From: Undaria pinnatifida
Lineage: Eukaryota > Sar > Phaeophyceae > Laminariales > Alariaceae
Assembly: GCA_012845835.1 (NCBI GenBank)
Contig: JABAKD010000018.1
Span: 1,426,001-1,490,000, forward strand
Length of the DNA stretch: 64,000 bases
Direction: 5' to 3'
Numbering within the stretch: the first letter of the stretch is position 1; each line of letters starts with the position of its first letter. A program made the position numbers and the translations under genes. The notes under the pieces were generated by a model, which did not search any database, had not been told where the DNA came from, and was given only the letters and a program-made list of their open reading frames with translations. Positions 1-10,232 of this stretch are shown here, piece by piece.

Positions 1-540
1 CCCGCGTTCAATAGTGGTGACATCGCATATATATGACATCGCATGCCCACCTCGCCTGCTGTATTTGTAAAACGTATCTCTGTCGTCGAATTGGCGACCT
101 CAGATCATGGGCGTGAAATCGTACATTTTAGACAATAATAATCTGAAAAGGAAGCACAAGCAGACAAGTTAAAGTTAGGGTAAACCGCATTGCCAATTCA
201 TTACGTAGCGTGTTTCGTACATACCGACTGCATGATCGCCTCCCAACCTATGCCACGCGAACTATGACTAACGAGGTAACGTAATTGAGCGCGTGTACAC
301 CAAGCGTTCCTTTAAAAATACTAAAGATTCGCATTTCACTCTCTCGTGCTCAATGGCGATGACATTGCATGACCACATTACCACGCATGTTTTATTTATA
401 AACACGTATCTCTTTCTTATAATTAGCGATGTAACAAAATATTGGTAACTACATGGTCACAGCAGTGCATGACCACATCACTTGGCCTGCTGTATTTGGC
501 AATACGTATCTCTTTCTTATAACTAGCGTTGTCAAGAAAT
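1..540 (+). repeat. Family C repeat, two tandem sub-units, truncated by window start
   Basis: This AT-rich sequence recurs, diverged, at 2,049-2,720 in reverse orientation and at about 62,785-63,640 in this orientation. Landmarks shared by the units are TTTCGTAC near 210, CGCCTCCCAACC near 238, AATTGAGC near 284, CAAGCGTTCC near 301, and TGCATGACCACATCAC near 468. Two sub-units are visible here, since the TGCATGACCACAT block occurs at about 366 and again at about 468. No coding frame is convincing. The function is unknown and it behaves as a dispersed repeat. Confidence 0.7.
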
Positions 541-552
541 ATTAAGAAAAGA

Positions 553-667
553 CGAGTTTCGACAAAATATTCGATGTCACAGCTGGAGTGTATTTTCATT
601 TAATAAAAAGAAAAAAAAAGAAAATACACTCCAGCTGTGAGATCGAATATCTTGTCGAAACTCATCT
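553..667. repeat. Foldback hairpin made of two family A ends, head to head
   Basis: The sequence 553-597 is an imperfect reverse complement of 624-667. Both carry the family A terminus (CACAGCTGGAGTGTATTTTC facing GAAAATACACTCCAGCTGTG), separated by about 26 bases of A-rich DNA. The arms are about 45 bp. The left arm stops where family C begins, so it is a short end fragment abutting the long copy that starts near 622. Confidence 0.75.
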
Positions 668-2095
668 TTGCAAGCTGTGTGAGATACTCCGATCGCGCGT
701 GTTACGGGGTGTGTGTCCTCATTAAGAATATAGGTCGGCGACTCCCCTTGCAACTACAGTGTAGCTGTCAGTGTCAACAGGGTGTTCTTGGTCAATCTGT
801 GCGCGGAAACTATAAAACCCTTTTCTGAGGAAGACAAAATCTGACAGCTGTGGAAGGAAATGCATCAGTATATCAAGTGAGTGCTGTAGGTCGAATATCC
901 GGTGAGGAGAGGGCGGAGGTTTTAAGTACGTGGGGGCCTGATTTTGATCAAAAGGGGGGCGGGAGGGGGGGGGGCGGGGGAAGGGGACTTGTGGGGCAGG
1001 TCAATTTGTGCGTTGAAACTATAAATATTCCTTGTGGGGAAGGGGGGGGGAATGTGGCGGGGGGGGGGCGGGGGCAGGGGGGGAGGGCTTTAGGTCGCAT
1101 AGATGTAGGGGTTTGCTATACTCGTGGTGCTAGGTCTAGGCGATGGTGCGGGTGGTGGGGAAGGAGGAGGCGTTGGGGGCGGGGGTGGGTGGGAATTGCA
1201 GCAGCGGCATGGACGGCTCTGAAACGATAACGAGGCGATATCCATGTCGTGAAAGTGTTTATTACTGTGGCGGATTTCGATATTAGGTGGGGCGTTTCAC
1301 CAAGAGAACGCAAGGGGAGCAAAAAAAAAAAAAAAAGGCAGGGCGGGGGGAGGGGAAGGGTTTTCAAGAGGTTTCATGAGGTTTAGGTCACATATACTAT
1401 TTAAATCGGGGTTTGGTCGAAACTGATGTTCGCAACATTGTGTCTGATCCTCCGATCGCGCGTATTAATCATATATATATAGGGGCTTGCTATACGCGCG
1501 GCGCTGGGTCTAGGCGATCGTGCGGGGTGTGGGGAAGGAGGGGGCGTTAGAGGGGGGGAGGGGGAATGAATGAAAGCTACGTCATGGATGGCTTGAAAGA
1601 TAATGACGTGATATCAATTGCTTATAAGTGTTTATTACTCTGGCCGATTTCGATTGTGAGTGGGGCGTTTGAACGAACTGGGGGGGAACAAAAGGGGGGG
1701 GGGGGGAGGGAGGGGGGGGGGGGGGGGGATGAGATAGAGCTACGGCATAGATGGCTAGATGGATAATGAGATGATATCAACTGGCTGGTTGTGTTTACTA
1801 CTCTGGCAGATTTTGATTTCAGGTCGTGCGTTTAAACAAGAGGGATCGGGGGGGCGGCGGCGGGGGGGCGAACATTTCAATATGTGCGCGGAAACTATAA
1901 TCCCGTGAAGGGGACGAATCTGACGGTTGCAGCAAGAAGACACCCCTTTATATCAACCGCCTGGTAATGTTAATATTTCCAGAAGGTTTGAAGTTACATG
2001 TAGTATGTAACGCAGTTCTCAGGTGTAGTAAACAACGTGTTAAAAGCTTCATAACTTGTTATTGTACATGGATCGAAAGATAGAATATTTCAATG
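622..2095 (+). mobile_element. Family A repeat, long copy A1
   Basis: This copy starts with the conserved terminus (ATACACTCCAGCTGTGAGAT) and continues with CTCATCTTTGCAAGCTGTGTG, CTCCGATCGCGCG, GTCGGCGACTCCCCTTGC and a TATA-like ACTATAAAACCC at about 810. Several G tracts of 8-16 bases follow at 950-1,090 and 1,540-1,735. The module ending CTAGGTCTAGGCGATGGTGCG appears near 1,130 and again, diverged, near 1,505. The far end (1,955-2,095) matches the far end of copy A2 at 3,190-3,345 in inverted orientation, so these are the two longest copies. Open frames inside are low-complexity G-rich artefacts. I see no encoded protein. Confidence 0.7.
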
Positions 2096-2720
2096 GATAG
2101 GTACAATCATGTAAATACCATTTTTTTATGGCATCGCTGATTATAAGAAAGAGGTGCATATTGCCCAATACAACAGGCCAGGTGATGTGGTCATGCAATG
2201 TCACCGCCATTGAGAACGACAGGGAGAAGTGCGAATCGGTATTGTTTCGGAAGGAACGCTTAGTGTACACGCGCTCAATTACGTTACTTCGTTAGTCATA
2301 CTTCGTTTGGCATAAATTGGGAGGCGATCATGCAGACGGTATGTACGGAATATCTTACGTAATATGTTGGTAGTGCGGTTTACCGTAATTTTAGCATATC
2401 TGTCTGTATCTCCTTTGCACATTATTATTGTCTCACATATAGGATTTTACGCCTACGACTTTTGCCGTGCCCATGTGGGGCTCCAAGGTCGCCAGATCCA
2501 AGACAGAGATACATCTTACAAATACACCAAGCGAGGTGACGTGGGCATGCGATGTCACCACTATTGAACTCGAGGGTGACTTTACTTTGTTAGACATAGC
2601 TACTTCGTTTGGTAGCGGTTGTCAGGGGACCATGCAAACGGCCGGAGGCACGAAATACCCTGCGTAATAGGTTGGTAGTGTGGTCTACCGCAGTGTCAAC
2701 ATAACTGTCTGCACTTTTTT
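2049..2720 (-). repeat. Family C repeat, inverted copy
   Basis: The reverse complement of about 2,090-2,590 aligns over most of its length with 1-520. The 1-2,720 stretch is therefore a large inverted repeat with arms of about 500 bp and the family A copy A1 in its loop. Matching landmarks on the minus strand include GGTGACATTGCATGACCACATCACC, read here in pieces around 2,180-2,210, and CATGATCGCCTCCCAA near 2,325. Confidence 0.7.
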
Positions 2721-3189
2721 TTGACATTGTGATTATCTAGTGTACGATTATACGCCCTGTTTTCTCCTCATTGTCGTCGAAGATGATGTGGTCCTGTAGA
2801 TGTCGCGTCCATGTCTGGTGCTCTTGTTACTGGTGCTCATGAAAACATGCCCTAGCGTGTAGTAGATAATCGCTGAGTGGTGTTCCTTTCCTCTGCATCA
2901 AGCCAGGTAGTATATGTCAACGCAACCGCTTGCTTGAAAACGACAAAGAAAATTCCGCACACACTTTATACAGTGGAGACGCGGCCCGATGATTGTTCAG
3001 AACACCGACGGTCAGGAACAGGTTATCGAGCAGCGCACTTGATTTTTACTACCGCTCCTCACTCCACCTAAGACACTACGGGCATGCGTTGGACCCGGTT
3101 CGCTGATGCCTAAAATCAATTGCAAAGGAGGTGGTGTGGTTGGCTAATGCTACAATGATTTGCGCTGCTACGGTTACCTCTTTTAATAT
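2721..3189. other. No feature recognised
   Basis: I see no convincing gene or RNA here. The stretch has mixed composition and lies between the inverted family C copy and the far end of family A copy A2. Only short frames are present, none of which resembles a known protein. Confidence 0.4.
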
Positions 3190-4755
3190 AATAATTGTAT
3201 CTACAAATATTCTATATTTTGATCCATGTACAATAACAATTTATGAAGATATAACACGTTGTTTACTACACCTAAGCACTGGGTTGCAAACTGCATCTAA
3301 CATAAAAGCTTCAAGAATAGTATAAACATTACCAGGGAGATGATATGAAGGGATGTCTTCTTGCTACAACCGTCAGATTTGTTCCCTTTAAGAATATTCA
3401 GTTTCCGCGCACATATCGAAACGTCCCGCCGCCCCCCCACCCCCCACACCCCCCCCTGTCCCCCCGTCCCCCGCTCCCTCTTGTTCAGACCCCCCACCCC
3501 TCCCCCGATGCCTCCCTCCTCCCCCCCCCCCCCCCGCCCCTTTGTTATTTTTTTTCCACCCAGTTTGTTTAAACGCCCTACTTAAAATCGAAATCGGCCG
3601 GAGAAATGAACACATCTACGCAGTAAATATCACGTCATTATATTTCTAACCATCCATGGCGTAGTTTTCATTCTTCCCCCCACCCTCCCCCCTCACCCCC
3701 CCTTCCAACGCCCCCTCCTTTCCCACCACCTGCACGATCGCCTATACCTAGCACCACGCGTATAATAAGCCCCTAAATTTATTCGATCTCGCAGCCGGAG
3801 TGTATTCCGATATTAAAGGTGACCTAAACCTCCTAACTCCCCCCCACTCTCTGCCTCCATATATATTTTCATTTTGCTCTCCGTTGCTCCAACACCCCAC
3901 CTAATATGGAAATCGGACAGAGAAATAAACACGTCATGCACTGGATATCACCTCATTATCTTTCTAGAGCGATCCATGCCCCTGCTTTTCCCCCCACCCG
4001 CCCCCCCCCTCCCCCCCACCCCGAACGCCCCCTCCTTTCCCACCACCCGCACCACCGCTTAGACCTGGCACCACACGTATAGAAAGCCCCCACATCTAAG
4101 CCACCTAAAACCGTTCCCACATACCCCCCCCCTCCTCCCCCACCCCGCACCTCCCCACCCCCCCCTCCCCCATCCCACCCTCACCCCCTCGAACACTCCG
4201 TCCTCTACTCACTGGTTGTATGACTTACAGGGTATACATGATAAACAGGAGCATTCTTTCCAAAACCGTCACTTTTATCCCCTTGAAAGAATGTATAGTT
4301 TCCACGCGCAGATTGAGATGCTCCACCCGCCCGCCCCCCCCCATAGTAGTTTCCAGCTCCCCCCCCCTCCCCCACACACACTTACCCTCCCCTCCCCCCT
4401 CCTCCAATCCGCTCCCTTTTGATCAAAACCAGAACCCCACGTCCTTCAAAACTCCGCCCCCCCCTCACCGGCTATTCGACTTACAGGATTCACATGATAA
4501 ACGGATCCATCTCCCTCCACAGCTGTCAGATTTTGTCCACCTCAGAAACGGGTTTAATAGTTTCCACGCACAGACTGACTAAAATCACCCTGTTGACCCA
4601 GATAGCCACACTGTAGTTGCAAGGGGAGTCGCCGACCTGTATCCTTAATGAGTACACACAACCCGTAATACGCGCGATCGGAGTATTACACACAGCTTGC
4701 AAAGATGATTTTCGACGAAACAAATCGATCTCACAGCTGGAGTGTATTTCATTTT
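3190..4755 (-). mobile_element. Family A repeat, long copy A2
   Basis: This is an inverted counterpart of A1. The conserved terminus lies at about 4,728-4,755 (ATCTCACAGCTGGAGTGTATT). Moving left are the module near 4,620-4,700 (AGGGGAGTCGCCGACC, CGCGCGATCGGAGTATTACAC), several poly-C tracts (3,425-3,540, 3,680-3,715, 4,000-4,170, 4,340-4,390), and the far end at 3,190-3,345. The C-tract lengths differ from those in A1. Open frames through the tracts are proline/glycine artefacts. Confidence 0.7.
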
Positions 4756-5109
4756 TTCTCAGATACGATTACGTTACACATTCAATTTTCCTCTCTGTTG
4801 TACCTTCGCAGCAGTACCATCTCCAACCATTTACATCCAACACAATCCATGTCGTTGTCGACGTCGACCTCTCAGGTAACAAAGTGTAATGAGGCAAGCG
4901 AAGCGCGCGGCACTGAGCCATTTTTTCATGGTTTTGCAAGGAAAACGCCTCTTCATATAGGATCGCATACCCGTTTTTCCTGCTGCAGCATGCTACTTTA
5001 CTAGTATAACAATTTTTAGGAGGTTGATCGACGAGACACACGCGCACAGCGACACTGATCCGGCTTTTTCCCTATGTGCCGTACAGCTGTTTTACCGTTG
5101 CTTGCTACG
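4756..5109. other. Intervening DNA with a motif shared with 10,316
   Basis: I see no convincing gene. The stretch around 5,017-5,060 (TTAGGAGGTTGATCGACGAG followed by ACACACGCGCACAGCGACAC) recurs, diverged, at about 10,316-10,360, and a shorter form occurs near 10,520. It is therefore a small dispersed repeat. Confidence 0.4.
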
Positions 5110-5769
5110 CACACCTGCCACCACTCGTACGATCGCCTAGACCTAACACCACGCGTACAGCAAGCCCCTGCAAATATGCGCAATACGCGCGATCGGAGTA
5201 TCACACACAAACTCGCAAAGATGAGTTTCGACTAAATCTTCGATCTCACAGCTTGAGTATTTTCTATATTATGTGACGTAAACCTCTTAAGCCCCCCCCC
5301 CCCCCCCTCACCCCCCCCCCCCCCCCCCCTCCCCCCCCCCCTCCCCCCCCCCCCCCCCCTCCCCCCCACCCCCAACCCCCCCCCCCCCCCCCCGTTTCCG
5401 CACTCTTTCTCGCTCAAACGCCCCACCTAACATCGAAATCTGACACAGCAATAAACACTTCCACGCCATTGTTATTAACTCATTATCTTTCTAGGGTGAT
5501 CCATGCCGCTGCTGAATTTCGCCCTCCAACGCCCCTTCCTTCCCCACCACCCGAAATATCGCCTGGTCCTAGCACCACGCGAATAGCAATTTCCTACATC
5601 TATGCGAAATTATTCCCCCCCCACCCACCCCCGCCCACGTCCTAAAAATATCCACCCTCCCCTCACCGGATTAGTATATTCGACTTACAGGATTCATTTG
5701 ATAAACAGATACATTTCCTTCCACAGCTGTCAGCTTCTGTCACCCTCAGACACGGGTTTTATAGTTTTT
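5110..5769 (-). mobile_element. Family A repeat, copy A3, broken at both sides
   Basis: The block contains a conserved terminus at about 5,240-5,265 (ATCTCACAGCTTGAGTATTT), a very long run of C tracts at 5,291-5,395, and the module with CTTCCACGCC, TCATTATCTTTCTAGGG and ATCCATGCCGCTG at 5,455-5,510. At its right edge the family A sequence stops within GGGTTTTATAGTTTTT near 5,769 and unrelated sequence begins. The segment 5,453-5,769 is present again at 9,343-9,661. Confidence 0.65.
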
Positions 5770-5849
5770 AAAAATACATACAATAGTTTTTCCATGTACT
5801 TTTTCGAACGCACACTGGTGAGGGTCCTTCCAACGCACACTGTGTCGGG

Positions 5850-7740
5850 CCCGAAGGGGGGGACACTGCTACTAGCATCTAAGCACCGTTCGGCTGCCCT
5901 GCCAACACAGCACATACATCAACACCAACACACACTACACTGCTAGTACCATCCAAGAACCGTGCGGTTGCCATCCAAGCACAGTTCGGCTGTCCTGCCA
6001 ACCCAGTGCTGGTGGTGCATTTTGGGACACACACACCAACACCAACACACTCTACACTGCTAGTAGTAGCATACAAGCACCCTTCGGCTGGCCTGCCAAC
6101 CCAGCGCTGGTGGTGCATGCGCTGGAACGTTTGCGCCTCTGCTGTTCGATCCTGCTACATCACGATGCGGGACAACCAACACAACACACAGCAAAAACAT
6201 TTCACTTCGTTGTGCCCTGGGCTGCGGACAAAAAAATCCCTTCCTAAAAAACCCTCCCCGTCCTAACAAACCCAAAAATTTAAACGTTTGCGATTCAAAT
6301 CAAACGGCGCGACGAACACCCTGGCACTAAAACGGCGCGACGAACACCCTGGCACGCAAACCACCAGCTCAGTAGTGCATTTTGAGACACACACACCAAC
6401 ACCAACACACACTACACTGCTAGTAGTAACATCCAAGCACCGTTCGGCTGCCCTGCCAACCCAGCGCTTGTGGTGCATGCGCTGGAACGTTTGCGCCTCT
6501 GATGTTCGATCCTGCTACATCACGATGCGGGACAACCAACACAACACACAGCAAAAACATTTCACTTCGTTGTACCCTGGGCTGCGGAAAAAACGTCCCT
6601 TTCCAAAAAACCCTCCTCGTCCTTACAAAACCATGAAATTCAAACGGCTGCGATTCCAATGAAATGGCGCGACGAACTACACCCTGGCACGCAAACAGCT
6701 CGTGGGTGCATTTTAGGACACACACACCAACACCAACACACACTACACTGCTAGTAGTAACATCCAAGCACCGTTCGGCTGCCCTGCCAACCCAGCGCTG
6801 GTGGTGCATGCGCTGGAACGTTTGCGCCTCTGATGTTCGACCCTGCTGCATCACGATGCGGGACAACCAACACAACACACAGCAAAAACATTTCACTTCG
6901 TTGTGCCCTGGGCTGCGGATAAAACGTCCCCTCCCAAAAAACCCTCCTCGTCCTTACAAAACCATGAAATTCAAACGGCTGCGATTCCAATCAAATGGCG
7001 CGACGAACTACACCCTGGCACGCAAACAGCTCGTGGGCGCATTTTAGGACACACACACCAACACCAACACACACTACACTGCTAGTAGTAGCATCCAAGC
7101 ACCGTTCGGCTGCCCTGACAACCCAGCGCTGGTGGTGCATGCGCTGGAACGTTTGCGCCTCTGATGTTCGATCCTGCTCGTGCGGGACAACCAACACAAC
7201 ACACAGCAAAACCATTTCACTTCGTTGTGCCCTGGCGGACAAAAACAACCCTTCCCAAAAAACCCTCCTCGTCCTTGCAAACCCTTAAAATTCAAACGGC
7301 TGCGATTCCAATCAAACGGCGCGACAAACTACACCCTGGCACGCAAACAACCAGCTGGTGGTGCATTTCGAGACGCACACACACCAACACCAACACACAC
7401 TACACTGCTAGTAGTAGCATCCAAGCACACCAGCACACGCTACACTGCTAGTAGTAGCATCCAAGCACCGTTCGGCTGCCCTGCCAACCCAGCGCTGGTG
7501 GTGCATGCGCTGGAACGTTTGCGCCTCTGCTGTTCGATCCTGCCCTTGCGGTCTGCCGTGTCTGCGGGCAATCAAACGGCCGCGCTTCAAATCAGACGGC
7601 GCTACGAACTACACCCTGGCACAAACACCCTCGCAGCGCACACCGCACACCCTGTATTTATATCCCTCGTCGGATACACTGCGCTCCTCGACGTTGCGCT
7701 GGAACTTGCGCCTCTGCTGTTCGATCCTGCCCTGTGTGGT
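5850..7740 (+). repeat. Tandem array, about 331-bp unit, six to seven copies
   Basis: The block CACACACACCAACACCAACACACACTACACTGCTAGTAGTA recurs at about 6,027, 6,387, 6,717, 7,048 and 7,376. Measured from the GTGCAT just upstream, the spacings are about 360, 331, 331 and 324 bp. Each unit also holds CAAGCACCGTTCGGCTGCCC, GCGCTGGTGGTGCATGCGCTG, GAACGTTTGCGCCTCTG and GCGACGAACTACACCCTGGC. The first units (5,866-6,010) and last units (7,400-7,740) are rearranged. The open frames spanning it, including one of 286 codons, are by-products of the array and match nothing I recognise. Confidence 0.85.
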
Positions 7741-8039
7741 CTGCCGTGTCTGCGTACGGCGGCGACTGCGTCCTTCAGTTCACCTGCTGCATACTTTCTC
7801 TCGCTGGTTCCTGTCGCAGCTCATCTCCGCCGCGTGCTGTGGGTGTCTGCTATGAGCCTCTTCCCTCGTTTTAGGCTCCTCCTTCCCTGCGGCTGCGTGT
7901 TCTTCGCCCTCTTCGACCCTTACGGCGTACCACCTCCTCGTGCTGCGGCAGAATCTTTGCACACACCGTGCAGCGGAACGTCCCTACAGCAGAGCGGTAT
8001 CTTGACGACTGGGGACACCAACTCTTCCGATACACATTA

Positions 8040-8720
8040 ACAGGGCTCTCTCTGTGTGGTACATACATGGGTAGCGCAGCAGTACTCCTGTGTGTTTGCG
8101 TGTGTAGGATACCCGTACGTGTTTGAACCTGCCATACTACCTCACCTTCCTCCAGCGCTCCTGCGGTACAAATCCCTTCCATCACATGTGAATACGTACG
8201 TCTTCGAACCTGCCATACTACCTCACCTTCCTCCAGCACTCCTGCGGTACAAATCCCATCCATCGCATGTGAATGCAGGTGTGTACACGGCACTGCTTAT
8301 ACGCTGCGCACTCAGCATGGTCACAGCAGTGTGTGTATGTACAGCGGTGTGCACACAGCTCTCGCTGTGTGTAGCAATACTCTACAGGTGTAGCGCAGCA
8401 GTACTCCTGTGTGTTCGCGTATGTAGGATGCGCGTACGTGTTCGAACCTGCCATACTACCTCACCTTCCTCCAGCGTTCCTGCGGTGGTACTAATCCCTT
8501 CCATCACCCGTGTATGCGGGTGTGTACAGCGGTGTGCACACAGCTATCGCTGTCTGTGTGTAGCACATACATGACATGTGTAGCGCAGCAGTACTCCTGT
8601 GTGTTTGCGTGTGTAGGATACGCGTACGTGTTCGAACCTGCCATACTACCTCACCCTCCTCCAGCGTTCCTGCGGTACAAATCCCTTCCATCCCCTGTGT
8701 ATGCACCATCTCCCACGTAT
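8040..8720 (+). repeat. Second tandem array, irregular units
   Basis: The block GTAGCGCAGCAGTACTCCTG starts near 8,070, 8,390 and 8,579. The block GAACCTGCCATACTACCTCACC followed by CTCCAGCRCTCCTGCGGTAC occurs four times, near 8,125, 8,208, 8,443 and 8,635. Units are therefore about 190-320 bp with a partial internal duplication of about 84 bp. No protein is recognised in any frame. Confidence 0.75.
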
Positions 8721-8928
8721 GTAGTCTAGACTATGCGTCTCCAGCTACGGCTGTGCGTCCTGTAACAAGTGTTCGTGTCTTTCAGCACGTTACATCCTAC
8801 ACCTGCGTACAACGTAACCCATGCGCACATTGTCATCACACCATGCGGCCTTCCTCGCCAAATTCTGCTGTTCCCTTTACAGGGGACTAAGTACGAGCAT
8901 CCTATCGGCGACATTCTCCGCCTCAAAG

Positions 8929-9200
8929 CGAAAGTCGCCGGCTAAACATTCCGCCACTCCCGACGATCGCCAAGTGCCTTCTCGCGCAGTCGAGTGTGAC
9001 AAAACATTCAGCCACTCCCGACGATCGCCAAGTGCCTTCTCGCGCAGTCCAGTGTGACAAAACATTCCGCCACTCCAGACGATCGCCGAGTGACTTCTCG
9101 CGCAGTCAATTGTGATAAAACATTCCGCCACTCCCGACGATCGTCAGGTGCCTTCTCGCGCAGCGAGCCACCAGTCAAGTATGACAAAACACTTCTCCAC
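8929..9200 (+). repeat. 58-bp satellite, four full copies and one partial
   Basis: The unit begins ACATTCCGCCACTCCCGACG and runs through ATCGCCAAGTGCCTTCTCGC and GCAGTCGAGTGTGACAAA. Starts are at 8,946, 9,004, 9,062 and 9,120, an exact 58-bp period. A fifth partial unit starts near 9,187 after a 9-bp insertion (CGAGCCACC) near the end of unit four. Units are about 90% identical. Confidence 0.9.
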
Positions 9201-9230
9201 TTAACACCGAAAAGCACTTGACTAAACATG

Positions 9231-9342
9231 TATTTTGGGACACACACACCAACACCAACACACACTACACTGCTAGTAGTAGCATCCAAGCACCGTTCGG
9301 CTGCCCTGCCAACCCAGCGCTGGTGGTGCATGCGCTGTTATT
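9231..9342 (+). repeat. Detached unit of the 331-bp array
   Basis: This stretch repeats 6,021-6,130 almost exactly, from TTTTGGGACACACACACCAA through GCGCTGGTGGTGCATGCGCTG. It ends abruptly at 9,337-9,342, where family A copy A4 begins. The array therefore once reached this junction, and the 8,040-9,230 arrays separate the pieces. Confidence 0.75.
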
Positions 9343-9860
9343 AAACACTTCCACGCCATTGTTATTAACTCATTATCTTTCTGGGGCGATCCATGCCGCT
9401 GCTGAATTTCGCCCCCCAACGCCCCTTCCTTCCCCACCACCCGAAATATCGCCTAGTCCTAGCACCACGCGTATAGCAAATTCCTACATCTATGCGCAAT
9501 TATCCCTCCCTCCCCCCCCACCCCCCCCCACGTCCTTAAAATATCCACTCTCCCCTCACCGGATTAGTCTATTCGACTTACAGGATTCATTTGATAAACA
9601 GATACATTTCCTTCCACAGCTGTCAGCTTCTGTCACCCTCAGACACGGGTTTTTGAGTTTTTGCACACAGACTGACTAACACCACCCTCTTGACCCTGAT
9701 AGTTACACAGTAGTTGCAAGGGGAGTCGCCGACCTATATCCTTAACGAGAGAACACACAACCCGCCATACGCGCGATCGGAGTATCAGACACAGCTTGCA
9801 AAGATGAGTTTCGACGATATCTTTAATCTCACAGCTGGTCCAGGAGTGTATTTTTTTTTT
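9343..9860 (-). mobile_element. Family A repeat, copy A4
   Basis: Positions 9,343-9,661 duplicate 5,453-5,769. Unlike A3, this copy continues to the conserved terminus (GCACACAGACTGACTAAC, then AGGGGAGTCGCCGACC, then CTCACAGCTGG near 9,828). The terminus carries a short insertion: GCTGG-TCCA-GGAGTGTATT. Confidence 0.7.
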
Positions 9861-10104
9861 TAATACACCTGCTTCTGCTTCTTCTGCTGTTCTGCTGCTG
9901 ATTCTAATGCCGCCCCTGCCACGAGTACAGCACCACCAGTCGTACGGAGGTGCCGTTATTTTTCTTCTTTGAAGACATTGCTGCTGGGCGTGCGGCATAG
10001 TTATGATTTGACAGGTATTATTGTTGCTGGGCTACGTTATATACGAGTATAATAACAATATGAGTTTCTCCAATGCTGATCGAGTTTTTGTGATTGGAGA
10101 TCAT

Positions 10105-10232
10105 ATAATAAAAAATGAAAATACACTCCAGCTGTGAGATCGAACATTTCGTCGAAACTCATCTTTGCAAGCTGTGTGTGATACTCCGATCGCGCGTATT
10201 ACGAGTTGTGTGTCCTCATTAAGGATATTGTG
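10105..10232 (+). mobile_element. Family A repeat, short end fragment A5
   Basis: Only about 120 bp from the conserved terminus are present (ATACACTCCAGCTGTGAGAT to CCTCATTAAGGATAT), after which similarity to the family stops. It lies head to head with A4, with about 250 bp of unrelated DNA between. It shares the fixed end but lacks all modules distal to it. Confidence 0.75.

Noticed and set aside
3345-4582. Proline-rich or glycine-rich frames over poly-C/G tracts (also near 15,090-15,830, 48,575-48,940 and elsewhere)
   Set aside because: They are low-complexity frames through homopolymer tracts of family A, present on both strands.
7180-8040. 286-codon plus-strand frame
   Set aside because: Its first half lies in the 331-bp tandem array and there is no recognised domain; composition follows the repeat.
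5850-9200. CRISPR-like array
   Set aside because: Units are long and near-identical with no unique spacers, no cas genes and a eukaryotic context; these are satellites.
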